Assembly (NCBI GenBank): GCA_041166745.1 | Contig: JBEEGH010000032.1 | Location: forward strand, 1-64,000 | DNA from: DASUCS01 sp041166745 | Lineage (GTDB): Bacteria > Actinomycetota > Acidimicrobiia > Acidimicrobiales > JACDCH01 | Direction of reading: 5' to 3' | DNA: 64,000 bases | In this document: positions 1-7,794 of the stretch, one piece after another | Numbering within the stretch: position 1 is the first letter of the stretch | Layout of the letters: each line of letters begins with the position of its first letter | Translations under genes and position numbers: made by a program | Notes under the pieces: generated by a model | Seen by the model: the letters and a program-made list of their open reading frames with translations, nothing else | What the model was told of the DNA's origin: nothing | The model's database searches: none

Positions 1-25
1 AGGGGGAACGCTCCGTGTTCCCCCT
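1..25. terminator. Perfect 9-bp stem-loop at the window edge
   Basis: AGGGGGAAC (1-9) pairs perfectly with GTTCCCCCT (17-25) around a 7-base loop. No T-run follows on the plus strand. It could be the terminator of a gene left of the window or the first element of the structured region that continues to gcvH. Strand and role cannot be decided from the sequence alone. Confidence 0.35.
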
Positions 26-29
26 CGTT

Positions 30-168
30 GTCGAGCGGTCCGGCTTTGCCGGTCGCTCGACCGGGGACGTGCCGCCGAGAGGCGGCGCCGTTGACTCGGT
101 GAGGAACCTTCGGTTCCGATCCGAAAACTTCACCGTTAACCGCAGGTTGAGGGTGGAGTACCCTCCAC
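30..168 (+). promoter_or_regulatory. Multi-hairpin leader upstream of gcvH
   Basis: Four stacked inverted repeats precede gcvH. Positions 30-37 pair with 54-61, with an inner CCGGC/GCCGG stem at 40-44/48-52. GCCGCC (71-76) pairs with GGCGGC (81-86) across GAGA. CGGTGA (97-102) pairs with TCACCG (130-135), enclosing GGAACC/GGTTCC (103-108/112-117). GTGGAG (153-158) pairs with CTCCAC (163-168), only 4 bases before the gcvH ATG, and this last stem hides the only purine-rich ribosome-binding candidate. I do not see the conserved core of a glycine riboswitch, so the ligand, if any, is unknown. Confidence 0.4.
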
Positions 169-172
169 GGGC

Positions 173-553
173 ATGAATGTGCCCGACGACCTGCGCTACT
201 CCAAGGACCACGAGTGGGCCCGGCTCGACGATGGTCGAGTGCGCATCGGCATCACCGACTACGCGCAAGACGCGCTCGGCGATGTGGTGTTCGTACAGAT
301 TCCGGATGTCGGTACGCGCGTGGCACAAGGCGACAGCTTCAGCGAGGTCGAGTCGACCAAGTCGGTGTCAGACATCTACGCGCCGGTCTCCGGAACGGTC
401 GTGGAGGTCAACCAAGAGTTGGCCGACTCGCCGCAACGCGTCAACGAGGATCCCTATGGCGAAGGCTGGTTGGTCGTCATCGAAGCCGACGATGCGTCGC
501 AACTCGATCAGTTGCTCGACGCCGACGCGTACCGCGCTCTGATCGAAGGTTGA
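173..553 (+). CDS. gcvH: Glycine cleavage system H protein
   Basis: This is the lipoylated carrier of the glycine cleavage complex; it shuttles the aminomethyl group from the P protein to the T protein and passes electrons to the L protein in the cytosol. The 126 residues are full length for the family. The N-terminus (VPDDLRYSKDHEW) is typical, and the lipoylation motif EVESTKSVSDIYAP places the modified lysine at residue 63. The ATG was chosen because the family starts there. It lies 4 bases after a GTGGAG/CTCCAC hairpin that could mask the ribosome-binding site. The gene is followed after 7 bases by the FHA gene. The T and P proteins are encoded at 2940-6814; no L protein is in the window. 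Confidence 0.97.
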   Translation: MNVPDDLRYSKDHEWARLDDGRVRIGITDYAQDALGDVVFVQIPDVGTRVAQGDSFSEVESTKSVSDIYAPVSGTVVEVNQELADSPQRVNEDPYGEGWLVVIEADDASQLDQLLDADAYRALIEG

Positions 554-560
554 CACCGAG

Positions 561-1049
561 GTGGCGGAGGTGTTCTGCAATCAGTGCGGTCATCGCAACG
601 CGCTCGGTGCGAACTTCTGCTCATCGTGCGGCGCGCCCCTGGAGCACGAGCCCGGTGAGCGCACCACGATCACCTTCAGCATCGACGTACCGCCCGAGGC
701 CGCCGAGGACGAGGTCACGTTCGACCTCGACGACATTCCCGAGGGCGCCGGGCTGTTGGTGGTCACCCGCGGGCCGAACGCGGGTTCGCGTCTGGCGCTG
801 ACCAAGCCGGTCACCACGGTCGGCCGTCACCCCGACAGCGACATCTTCCTCGACGACATCACCGTCTCGCGTCGTCATGCCGAGCTGCAGCGAGTTGAGA
901 GCGGATTCCTGGTTCGAGACGTCGGCTCGCTGAACGGCACCTACCTCAATCGAGAAAGGGTCGAAGAGAGCCCGATCCACAACGGTGACGAGCTCCAGGT
1001 CGGGAAGTTCAAGCTCGCCTTCTTCGCAGGCCCGACTGAGCCGTCGTAG
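561..1049 (+). CDS. garA: Zinc-ribbon FHA protein, GarA/OdhI-like
   Basis: Cytosolic phosphothreonine-binding regulator. Residues 1-25 form a zinc ribbon (C6, C9, C20, C23). Residues 63-158 are an FHA domain with the GRHPDSD, VSRRHAE and GSLNGTYLN motifs that bind phosphothreonine. Between them lies RTTIT (T35, T36), placed like the ETTSV phosphorylation site of mycobacterial GarA and corynebacterial OdhI. In those proteins, kinase action at this site makes the FHA domain bind its own tail and release 2-oxoglutarate dehydrogenase and glutamate enzymes. The zinc ribbon is not present in GarA as I remember it. The GTG start at 561 is the only one that keeps the first CxxC. Position between gcvH and a MerR gene is the same as in M. 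tuberculosis (Rv1826-Rv1828). The target enzymes are inferred. Confidence 0.85.
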   Translation: MAEVFCNQCGHRNALGANFCSSCGAPLEHEPGERTTITFSIDVPPEAAEDEVTFDLDDIPEGAGLLVVTRGPNAGSRLALTKPVTTVGRHPDSDIFLDDITVSRRHAELQRVESGFLVRDVGSLNGTYLNRERVEESPIHNGDELQVGKFKLAFFAGPTEPS

Positions 1050-1858
1050 TGCCCGTGGCCGAGCGCGCCCACCTGTCGATCGGCGAGGTCCTGTCGCTCC
1101 TCCAAGAGGAGTTCCCGGACATCACGATCTCGAAGATCCGCTTCCTCGAGAGCCAGGGCCTGCTCGACCCGGAGCGGACACCGTCCGGCTACCGGAAGTT
1201 CTACGAGCCCGACATCGAGCGACTGCGGTGGATCCTCGTGCAGCAGCGAGAGAACTTCCTGCCGTTGCGGGTCATCAAAGACCGACTGTCAGGCGACGTT
1301 TCGGCGCCCGCGCCGGAACAGCAGCGGCTGCCAACTGATCCGGCACCGGCACCGACGCCCGTCGAACCGCCCGCGCCCGCTCCAGCACCGACGCCCGCTC
1401 CAGGGCCGCCACCACCGGCGCCCGTTCCTGATCCGCCGAGCATGGCGGCCCCCAGCTCGCTCGACGTCGGTCCGAGCGCCGTGAGCCTGACGCGCGACGA
1501 GTTGGCCGGCGCCTGCGGTCTGCACGAACGGGTGCTCGGAGACCTCGAGCGTTACGGTCTCATCACGGGTCGTCCGATGGGTCGCGACACGCTGTACGAC
1601 GAGGAGGCGCTCGTCGTCGCCCGTTTGGCGGCCGGCTTCATGCGCTTCGGTGTCGAGGCCCGGCACCTGCGCATGTACAAAGTCAGCGCCGAACGTGAAG
1701 CATCGTTCTTCGAGCAGGTCGTGCTGCCCCTCGTCAAGCAACGCAACCCTGACGCCCGTCGCCAAGCGGTCACCAATCTGGGCGAGTTGACCGCGCTCGG
1801 CGAGAGCCTGCGGGCGGCGATGTTGCGTCAGGCACTGAAGACCTACACCGGCGGCTAG
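1049..1858 (+). CDS. ftsR: MerR-type regulator, FtsR/Rv1828-like
   Basis: DNA-binding regulator of 269 residues. The N-terminal winged helix (about residues 8-75) has the MerR pattern SIGEVLSLL, then ISKIRFLESQGLL and a GYRKFYEPD wing. A linker of about 45 residues rich in Pro and Ala (about 92-140) leads to a second helical domain that looks like another HTH (LTRDELAGACGL) and a C-terminal effector or dimer region. The GTG start overlaps the last base of the upstream stop; a second GTG lies at 1055. The Corynebacterium homologue FtsR activates ftsZ, and the same neighbours occur in M. tuberculosis (Rv1828). Function here is inferred from family and synteny. Confidence 0.88.
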   Translation: MPVAERAHLSIGEVLSLLQEEFPDITISKIRFLESQGLLDPERTPSGYRKFYEPDIERLRWILVQQRENFLPLRVIKDRLSGDVSAPAPEQQRLPTDPAPAPTPVEPPAPAPAPTPAPGPPPPAPVPDPPSMAAPSSLDVGPSAVSLTRDELAGACGLHERVLGDLERYGLITGRPMGRDTLYDEEALVVARLAAGFMRFGVEARHLRMYKVSAEREASFFEQVVLPLVKQRNPDARRQAVTNLGELTALGESLRAAMLRQALKTYTGG

Positions 1859-2368
1859 TTGGATAACGTCTCGCCGATGGTGGAGATGGAGCTCATCGGC
1901 GTGCGGGTCGAGCTCCCGACCAATGCGCCGATCGTGCTGCTGCGGGAGACCGACGGGTCACACCGAACCTTGCCGATCTTCATCGGCGGCCCGGAAGCCA
2001 CCGCGATCGCCTTCGCGCTCGAGGGCGTCGAGACGCCCCGCCCGATGACCCACGACCTCCTGAAGATCGTGCTCGAGGAACTCGGCTGGCAGCTCGATCG
2101 AGTCGTGGTCACCGAGTTGCGGGAGAGCACCTTCTTCGCCGAGTTGCACCTCACGTCCAACGGCCAGACGCACGTGATATCGGCCCGACCCTCGGATGCC
2201 ATCGCCCTCGCCGCCCGTACGGGCACGACGATCTTCGCCGACGAGGCCGTCCTCGACGAGGCGGCCTACCCACCGGACGACGAGGTCACCGAAGAAGCCC
2301 AGGACGAGGTCGTGGAGCAATTCAAGGAGTTCATCGACCGGGTCAACCCGGAAGATTTCGCCTCCTGA
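1859..2368 (+). CDS. DUF151 bifunctional nuclease family protein, Rv1829-like
   Basis: A DUF151 domain spans nearly all of the 169 residues: GVRVELPTNAPIVLLRE, the ISARPSDAIALA motif, and the C-terminal QFKEFIDRVNPEDF tail also seen in the mycobacterial Rv1829 protein. The family is called bifunctional nuclease after a plant member with RNase and DNase activity; the bacterial role is not settled. The frame opens with TTG directly after the ftsR stop. An ATG at 1877 would give MVEMELIGVRVE and is equally likely, since no clear ribosome-binding site supports either. The gene sits between the two MerR genes exactly as in mycobacteria. Confidence 0.85.
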   Translation: MDNVSPMVEMELIGVRVELPTNAPIVLLRETDGSHRTLPIFIGGPEATAIAFALEGVETPRPMTHDLLKIVLEELGWQLDRVVVTELRESTFFAELHLTSNGQTHVISARPSDAIALAARTGTTIFADEAVLDEAAYPPDDEVTEEAQDEVVEQFKEFIDRVNPEDFAS

Positions 2369-2460
2369 CCTGCCTGTTGACCGTCCGCGCGGAGCCGCCT
2401 ACGCTTCTACGACTTGCACCGGTGTAGTTCCGACGGTGTCATCCTCCGGGGGGAGGTCTC

Positions 2461-2943
2461 GTGGACGAAGTTCCAGCAGAAGGTTGGAGTGGTACCCGCA
2501 CCGCTGAGGTCGTGGGCATCACCTACCGGCAACTCGACTACTGGGCGCGCACCGACTTGGTGCGGCCGGCCATGGCCGATGCGAAGGGCAGCGGCACTCG
2601 GCGGATGTACTCGTACCGCAACCTGCTCGAGCTCAAGATCATCAAGCAGCTGCTCGACGCCGGCATCCGGCTCGAGGTCGTGCGCGATGTGTTCAACGAG
2701 CTGCGCACCCGGCTGGGCGACGACCTCACGGCCGCGAAGCTCGTGATCTCCGGGTCGAGCGCCATGCTCGCCCTCGACGACGGCGAGCTCATCGATCTGG
2801 TCCACCGAGGCCAAGGCGTGCTCAACATCCTCGCTCTGGGCACGGTTCAGTCGGAGGTCGATGCGTCGATCAGTCAGTTGCGACCCCTCGCTGAGGACTC
2901 CGGCAACGGCGCAGGGACACTGTTGCCGGCCACCCACGGGTGA
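2461..2943 (+). CDS. MerR-family regulator, Rv1830-like
   Basis: A 160-residue MerR regulator. The HTH (AEVVGITYRQLDYWARTDLVRP, residues 12-33) and wing (GTRRMYSYRNLLELKIIKQLLDAG) are clear, followed by a short C-terminal domain without obvious metal-binding cysteines. It corresponds in place and sequence type to M. tuberculosis Rv1830, reported to control cell growth and division. The GTG start has a strong ribosome-binding site (GGAGG, 2452-2456), which can also pair with CCTCC at 2443-2447. Its stop overlaps the gcvT start (GTGA), so the two are translationally coupled. Confidence 0.88.
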   Translation: MDEVPAEGWSGTRTAEVVGITYRQLDYWARTDLVRPAMADAKGSGTRRMYSYRNLLELKIIKQLLDAGIRLEVVRDVFNELRTRLGDDLTAAKLVISGSSAMLALDDGELIDLVHRGQGVLNILALGTVQSEVDASISQLRPLAEDSGNGAGTLLPATHG

Positions 2944-4016
2944 CGGAAGGGCTTCGGCGCTCACCGCTCGACGCCGCACACCGCGCCCTCGGCGCCAAGC
3001 TCGTTCCCTTCGGTGGCTGGGACATGCCGTTGGCCTACGCCGACGGCACACTCGCCGAACATCGTGCCTGTCGCACGTCAGCCGTTGCCTTCGACGTGAG
3101 CCATCTCGGCACGGTGCGCATCCAGGGCCCTGAGGCCTTCGACCGGCTGCAGAGCGCACTCACGAACGACCTGCGCAAGGTCGCGCCGGGTCGAGCGCAG
3201 TACACCCACCTGCTCGACGAGACCGACGCATCCGTGCTCGACGACATCATCGTGTGGTGGGTCGACGACGAGCGCTTCGACGTGATGCCGAACGCATCGA
3301 ACACGTCACGCGTGCTCGACGCCCTCGGAGTCGGCGAGGACGTCACCGAGTCGCGGGCCATCATCGCCGTTCAGGGCCCGACGGCCCGCGCCCAGGTTCA
3401 GCACGTGTCACCCGAAGCCGCGGCGGTCGGGCGCTTCCACGTCGCGGTCGCGTCGATCGACGGCGTCGAATGCGTCGTGGCCGGGACGGGCTACACCGGC
3501 GAGGACGGCGTCGAGCTCGCGGTACCCGCCGAACATGCCGTCGCTGTCTGGGACGCGCTCCTCGCGACCGGCGTCGAGCCCGCGGGCCTCGGGGCGCGCG
3601 ACACCCTCCGGCTCGAGGCCGGCTTCCCGCTGCACGGCCACGAGCTCGGCCCCGGCATCACCCCGCTGCAGGCCGGACTCGGATGGGTGGTCGGCTGGAG
3701 CAAGGACGACTTCCGCGGCCGGGCCCCGCTCGAGGCCGAGCGAGAGCGGGGCGTTGCCCGCAAGCTGCGCGGCATCACCACCGAGGGGCGGCGGCCGCCG
3801 CGTGCCGAGCAACAGGTGCTGATCCACGGGCAGGTCGCCGGCGAGGTCACGAGCGGCAACTTCTCGCCGATGCTCGAACACGGGATCGCGCTGGCGTTCC
3901 TTCCGCCCGACGTCTCCGACGGCGACTCGGTCGACATCGAGACCCGCGGCGGCGACCCACTTCCGGGCACCGTCGTGCGCCTCCCGTTCTGGCGAAACGA
4001 CCTCGACTACTCGTAG
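2940..4016 (+). CDS. gcvT: Glycine cleavage system T protein (aminomethyltransferase)
   Basis: Transfers the methylene group from the aminomethyl-lipoyl H protein to tetrahydrofolate, releasing ammonia. The 358 residues match the family length. Visible landmarks are the N-terminal SPLDAAHRALGAKLVPFGGWDMP, the folate-site region NASN, GTGYTGEDGVELAVP, and ARDTLRLEAGFPLHGHE. The GTG start overlaps the stop of the MerR gene by 4 bases. Its 3' end overlaps the convergent gcvP gene by 10 bases. Its location inside the garA block links one-carbon supply to the same transcription unit. Confidence 0.96.
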   Translation: MTEGLRRSPLDAAHRALGAKLVPFGGWDMPLAYADGTLAEHRACRTSAVAFDVSHLGTVRIQGPEAFDRLQSALTNDLRKVAPGRAQYTHLLDETDASVLDDIIVWWVDDERFDVMPNASNTSRVLDALGVGEDVTESRAIIAVQGPTARAQVQHVSPEAAAVGRFHVAVASIDGVECVVAGTGYTGEDGVELAVPAEHAVAVWDALLATGVEPAGLGARDTLRLEAGFPLHGHELGPGITPLQAGLGWVVGWSKDDFRGRAPLEAERERGVARKLRGITTEGRRPPRAEQQVLIHGQVAGEVTSGNFSPMLEHGIALAFLPPDVSDGDSVDIETRGGDPLPGTVVRLPFWRNDLDYS

Positions 4017-6814
4017 GCCGAGAGTGGGGGACAAGAGCACATGAGGTTGCGGTCGCCGTAGCCGCCGTCGATGCGGCGCACGGGCACCCAATACTTCGAC
4101 TCCCGCAGTTGTGCCACCGGATACGCGGCCTCCTCGCGTGAGTACGGCTGTTCCCACGGCTCCCGCAGCAGCATCGCCGCCGTGTGGGGGGCGTTCCGCA
4201 GCAACGCCGGCTGCGCGTCGATCTCGGCGCGGATCGCGATCATGGCGTCGCAGAAGCGCTCGATCTCGCGCAGGTCTTCGGACTCTGTCGGCTCGATCAT
4301 CAGCGTTCCGGCCACCGGGAAGCTCATCGTCGGTGCGTGGAATCCATAGTCGATGAGGCGCTTGGCCACGTCGTCGTTGGTGACGCCGGTGTCCTTTGTG
4401 ATCGGACGCAGATCGATGATGCACTCGTGGGCCACGAGACCACCGCGGCCCGTGTAGAGCACCGGGTAGTGCGGACTGAGACGGCGGGCGATGTAGTTGG
4501 CGTTGAGGATGGCGACCTCGGTCGCACGACGCAGACCCTCGCTGCCCATCAAGCGGATGTACGCCCAGGGAATCGGCAAGATCCCGGCCGAGCCCCATGG
4601 AGCTGCCGACACCGGGCCCGGACCGGTCGCCGGCCCCGCCTCCGGCACGAGCGGATGGTTCGGCAGGAACGGCGCGAGGTGCGCACGCACCGCCACCGGT
4701 CCGACTCCGGGGCCGCCGCCGCCGTGAGGGATGCAGAACGTCTTGTGGAGATTCAGGTGGCTCACGTCGGCACCGAACTCGCCCGGCTGGGCCAGCCCGA
4801 CGAGCGCGTTCAAGTTGGCGCCGTCGACGTACACCTGACCACCCGCGCCGTGAACGGCGGCACACACGTCACGAATCGATTCCTCGAAGACACCGTGCGT
4901 CGACGGATACGTCACCATCAGCGCGGCGACATCGGACGCGTGCTCACTCAGCTTCGAGTTGAGATCGTCGACGTCGACGTTGCCGGCGTCGTCGCACGCC
5001 ACCACGAGCACGCGCATGTTGGCCATGGCCGCCGACGCCGCGTTGGTGCCATGCGCCGACGACGGGATGAGACAGACATCGCGCGCCGTATCGCCGCGGC
5101 TGCGGTGCCACTCGCGGATCGCGAGCAGACCGGCGAGCTCACCTTGCGATCCGGCATTGGGCTGCAGTGACACCGCGTCGTAGCCGGTGATCTCGCACAA
5201 CCAGCGCTCGAGATCATGGATGAGCTCGAGGTAGCCCTCCGCCTGGTCGAGTGGCGCGAACGGATGGATGTTGGCGAAGCCCGGCCACGTAATCGGCTCC
5301 ATCTCCGCCGTGGCGTTGAGCTTCATCGTGCACGAGCCGAGCGGAATCATCGAACGATCGAGAGCGACGTCCTTGTCGGCCAGTCGCCGCAGGTAGCGCA
5401 GCATCGCCGTCTCGCTGCGGTGCTCGTGGAACACCGGATGCGTGAGGAACGGTTCGGTTCGCCGGACTTGCCCGGGCAAATCGGGTGCCTCTGCGACGTC
5501 GGTTGCCCGGGCAACGTCGTGGGCGGCCATCACCGAACGCAGGATGTCGACGTGGTCGGCGGTCGTGGCTTCGTCGCAGGCGATCGCGACGGTGTCGCCA
5601 TCGACGGCGCGGACGTTGATGCCACGTTCGGCCGCGGCCGCGACGATCGCACGAGCCCGACCAGGGACGCGCAGCTGGACGGTGTCGAAGAACTCGTCGT
5701 GCACGGTGTCGCCCAGGCCGGCGATGTCACGGGCGTGCGCGTGCACTTGCTCCGCGATGGCGGTGAGCCCGTCGGGCCCGTGGTACACGGCGTACATCGA
5801 CGCCATCACCGCCAAGAGCACCTGCGCGGTGCAGATGTTCGACGTCGCCTTCTCGCGACGGATGTGCTGCTCGCGCGTTTGCAACGCGAGGCGATAGGCC
5901 CGGTTGCCGTCTGCGTCGATGGAAACGCCCACCAACCGCCCGGGGAGCGAACGCTGCAGGCCCTCGCGCACCGACATGAACCCAGCGTGCGGACCGCCGA
6001 AGCCCATCGGCACGCCAAAGCGCTGCGCGGCGCCGACAGCCACGTCTGCACCCATCGCTCCCGGTGAGCGCAGCACGCACAGGGCCAGCAGATCGGTCGC
6101 GACAGTGACCAGCGCTCCTCGTTCGTGCGCCTCCGAGACCAGGCCGCTCCAGTCGACGAGGCGACCACTCGAGGCCGGATATTGCACGAGCACCCCGAAC
6201 GTCTCGCCGTCGGGCAAACCGTCGGTGGCAATGTCGGCGACGACGACGTGCAAGCCGAGCGGCTCGGCGCGGGTCTCGACGACGGCAATCGTCTGCGGGT
6301 GGCAATCGCGATCGATCACGAAGACGGCGCCATCGCTCACCTTCGTGGAGCGCCGGCACAGCGCCATCGCCTCCGCGGCGGCGGTGGCCTCGTCGAGGAG
6401 CGACGCACTCGCGATGTCGAGGCCGGTCAGGTCGGACACCATCGTCTGGAAGTTGAGCAACGCCTCGAGCCGGCCCTGCGAGATCTCGGGTTGGTAGGGC
6501 GTGTACGCCGTGTACCACGCCGGGTTCTCGAGGATGTTTCGTCGCAGGACGGGCGGCGTGATGGTGTCGTAGTAGCCGAGGCCGATCATCGAGGTCATCA
6601 CTCGATTGCGATCGGCGAGTGCGCGCAGTTCGTGCAGCACCTCGGCTTCGGTCGCGGGCGCGAGCTCGAGCCCTTCGGTCGCCTTGATGGCCGCCGGCAC
6701 CGCCGCGGCCGCGAGATCGTCGAGCGACGCATAGCCAAGCGCGGCCAGCATCTTGTCGACATCAGCATCCGACGGTCCGATGTGGCGGCCGGCGAACGAA
6801 AAGGGGTCCGTCAA
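4007..6814 (-). CDS. gcvP: Glycine dehydrogenase (decarboxylating), P protein
   Basis: PLP-dependent decarboxylase of the glycine cleavage system, 935 residues, single-chain type with both the N-terminal (RHIGPSDADVDKMLAALG) and C-terminal halves. The PLP lysine is in NLHKTFCIPHGGGGPG, about residue 691; SLQPNAGSQGE and THGVFEE are also conserved. The TTG at 6814 was chosen because the family begins just before FAGRHIG. The frame stays open upstream, but that stretch is not conserved sequence. No good ribosome-binding site is visible. The gene runs toward gcvT and overlaps its 3' end. Confidence 0.95.
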   Translation of the reverse strand: MTDPFSFAGRHIGPSDADVDKMLAALGYASLDDLAAAAVPAAIKATEGLELAPATEAEVLHELRALADRNRVMTSMIGLGYYDTITPPVLRRNILENPAWYTAYTPYQPEISQGRLEALLNFQTMVSDLTGLDIASASLLDEATAAAEAMALCRRSTKVSDGAVFVIDRDCHPQTIAVVETRAEPLGLHVVVADIATDGLPDGETFGVLVQYPASSGRLVDWSGLVSEAHERGALVTVATDLLALCVLRSPGAMGADVAVGAAQRFGVPMGFGGPHAGFMSVREGLQRSLPGRLVGVSIDADGNRAYRLALQTREQHIRREKATSNICTAQVLLAVMASMYAVYHGPDGLTAIAEQVHAHARDIAGLGDTVHDEFFDTVQLRVPGRARAIVAAAAERGINVRAVDGDTVAIACDEATTADHVDILRSVMAAHDVARATDVAEAPDLPGQVRRTEPFLTHPVFHEHRSETAMLRYLRRLADKDVALDRSMIPLGSCTMKLNATAEMEPITWPGFANIHPFAPLDQAEGYLELIHDLERWLCEITGYDAVSLQPNAGSQGELAGLLAIREWHRSRGDTARDVCLIPSSAHGTNAASAAMANMRVLVVACDDAGNVDVDDLNSKLSEHASDVAALMVTYPSTHGVFEESIRDVCAAVHGAGGQVYVDGANLNALVGLAQPGEFGADVSHLNLHKTFCIPHGGGGPGVGPVAVRAHLAPFLPNHPLVPEAGPATGPGPVSAAPWGSAGILPIPWAYIRLMGSEGLRRATEVAILNANYIARRLSPHYPVLYTGRGGLVAHECIIDLRPITKDTGVTNDDVAKRLIDYGFHAPTMSFPVAGTLMIEPTESEDLREIERFCDAMIAIRAEIDAQPALLRNAPHTAAMLLREPWEQPYSREEAAYPVAQLRESKYWVPVRRIDGGYGDRNLMCSCPPLSAYE

Positions 6815-6891
6815 GAGAGAGCAGGCTAACCCACGGGTATCGTCGATCCGCCCATGGCAACCACCTCGACAGGGAGCTGACGGGCTGACGA

Positions 6892-7794
6892 TCAGGTCCC
6901 GGCGGCTGGCGCAGCTGCTGTTGCCGTAGTCGACGGTTGTGACCGCGCAATGACGACGGCGCCAGCGAGAACGGCGATGCCGCCGATCACCTGCACCCCC
7001 GTCATGCTCTCGCCGAGAAACACGGCGGCCATCACCACCGACGCCACCGCTTCGAGCGTCATCACCACAGCCACCCGCGCCGCGCCGATCCGATTCATCG
7101 CCGCGAAGGTCAATGTGAACGCGACGGCGGTGGCGGCCCCGTACAAGATGATCTCCAGCGTGCGGCCCGACGGGTCGACCAGTTGGCCCGAGAGTGCACC
7201 CCGCGCCAGGTTGGACGACGAAGCGCCGATCGACACCCAACACGCGACCAGCATCGGGTCGACGTTCCGGCCGAACTCGCGTCCGACGAGCATGTAGATC
7301 GTGAACGTGGCCGCGGCGCCGATCGCGAGGAGGACTCCGGCTGCCGTGATCGAAACGTCGCCGCCACCGACGACGACGATCGCCGCCCCGAAGATCGACA
7401 GCGACAGCGCCACGAAGGTCGTTCGGTGTGGCCGCTCGCGACCGCGGAGCAGTTGGATGATCGTCACCATCGCGGGATAGACGTAGAAGATGAGTGCGAC
7501 CGCGGCCGCCGTCCCGCGCTCGAGCGCAGAGAAGAAGAGGGTCGACTCCGCCGCGTAAGCGACGCCGAGACCAAGACCGATGAACACGGTCCGTGCCGAG
7601 GGAACCAGCGCCACTCGCCGGACCCGCAGCACGACCGCCAGCAAGATCCCGCCGACCGCGAAGCGAACCCCGAGTGAGGTGGTGGGCCCGAACCCGGCGT
7701 CTGCGAGGTCTTCGCCGACCACCACGGTCACGCCGTAGCTCGTTGCGCCGATCGCCGCGAGCAGGACGCCGGCGCGGCCGGCGCGGTCAGTCAA
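6892..7794 (-). CDS. EamA/DMT-family membrane transporter
   Basis: An integral membrane protein of about 300 residues with ten predicted hydrophobic helices arranged as two EamA repeats. The first starts at GVLLAAIGATSYGVTVVV and the second near the middle. Members export amino acids, sugars or other small metabolites. The substrate cannot be told from sequence. The C-terminus is a short Ala/Thr-rich tail. I chose the TTG at 7794, which overlaps the upstream gene by 8 bases; another in-frame TTG at 7836 would add 14 residues. It follows the flavin monooxygenase gene and may export a product of it, but this is only a guess from position. Confidence 0.75.
   Translation of the reverse strand: MTDRAGRAGVLLAAIGATSYGVTVVVGEDLADAGFGPTTSLGVRFAVGGILLAVVLRVRRVALVPSARTVFIGLGLGVAYAAESTLFFSALERGTAAAVALIFYVYPAMVTIIQLLRGRERPHRTTFVALSLSIFGAAIVVVGGGDVSITAAGVLLAIGAAATFTIYMLVGREFGRNVDPMLVACWVSIGASSSNLARGALSGQLVDPSGRTLEIILYGAATAVAFTLTFAAMNRIGAARVAVVMTLEAVASVVMAAVFLGESMTGVQVIGGIAVLAGAVVIARSQPSTTATAAAPAAGT

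Noticed and set aside
1..172. Glycine riboswitch in front of gcvH
   Set aside because: The expected conserved core and tandem aptamer pattern are not visible; only simple perfect stems are.
2407..3159. Long open frames opposite real genes (for example 2407-3159 minus, 5216-6067 plus, 3408-4865 minus)
   Set aside because: They lie antisense to well-recognised genes, have Arg/Pro/Ala-rich translations without motifs, and arise from the high G+C content.
6815..7243. Upstream extension of the gcvP frame
   Set aside because: The frame is open, but the added residues are not conserved in P proteins and run through the EamA gene on the same strand.
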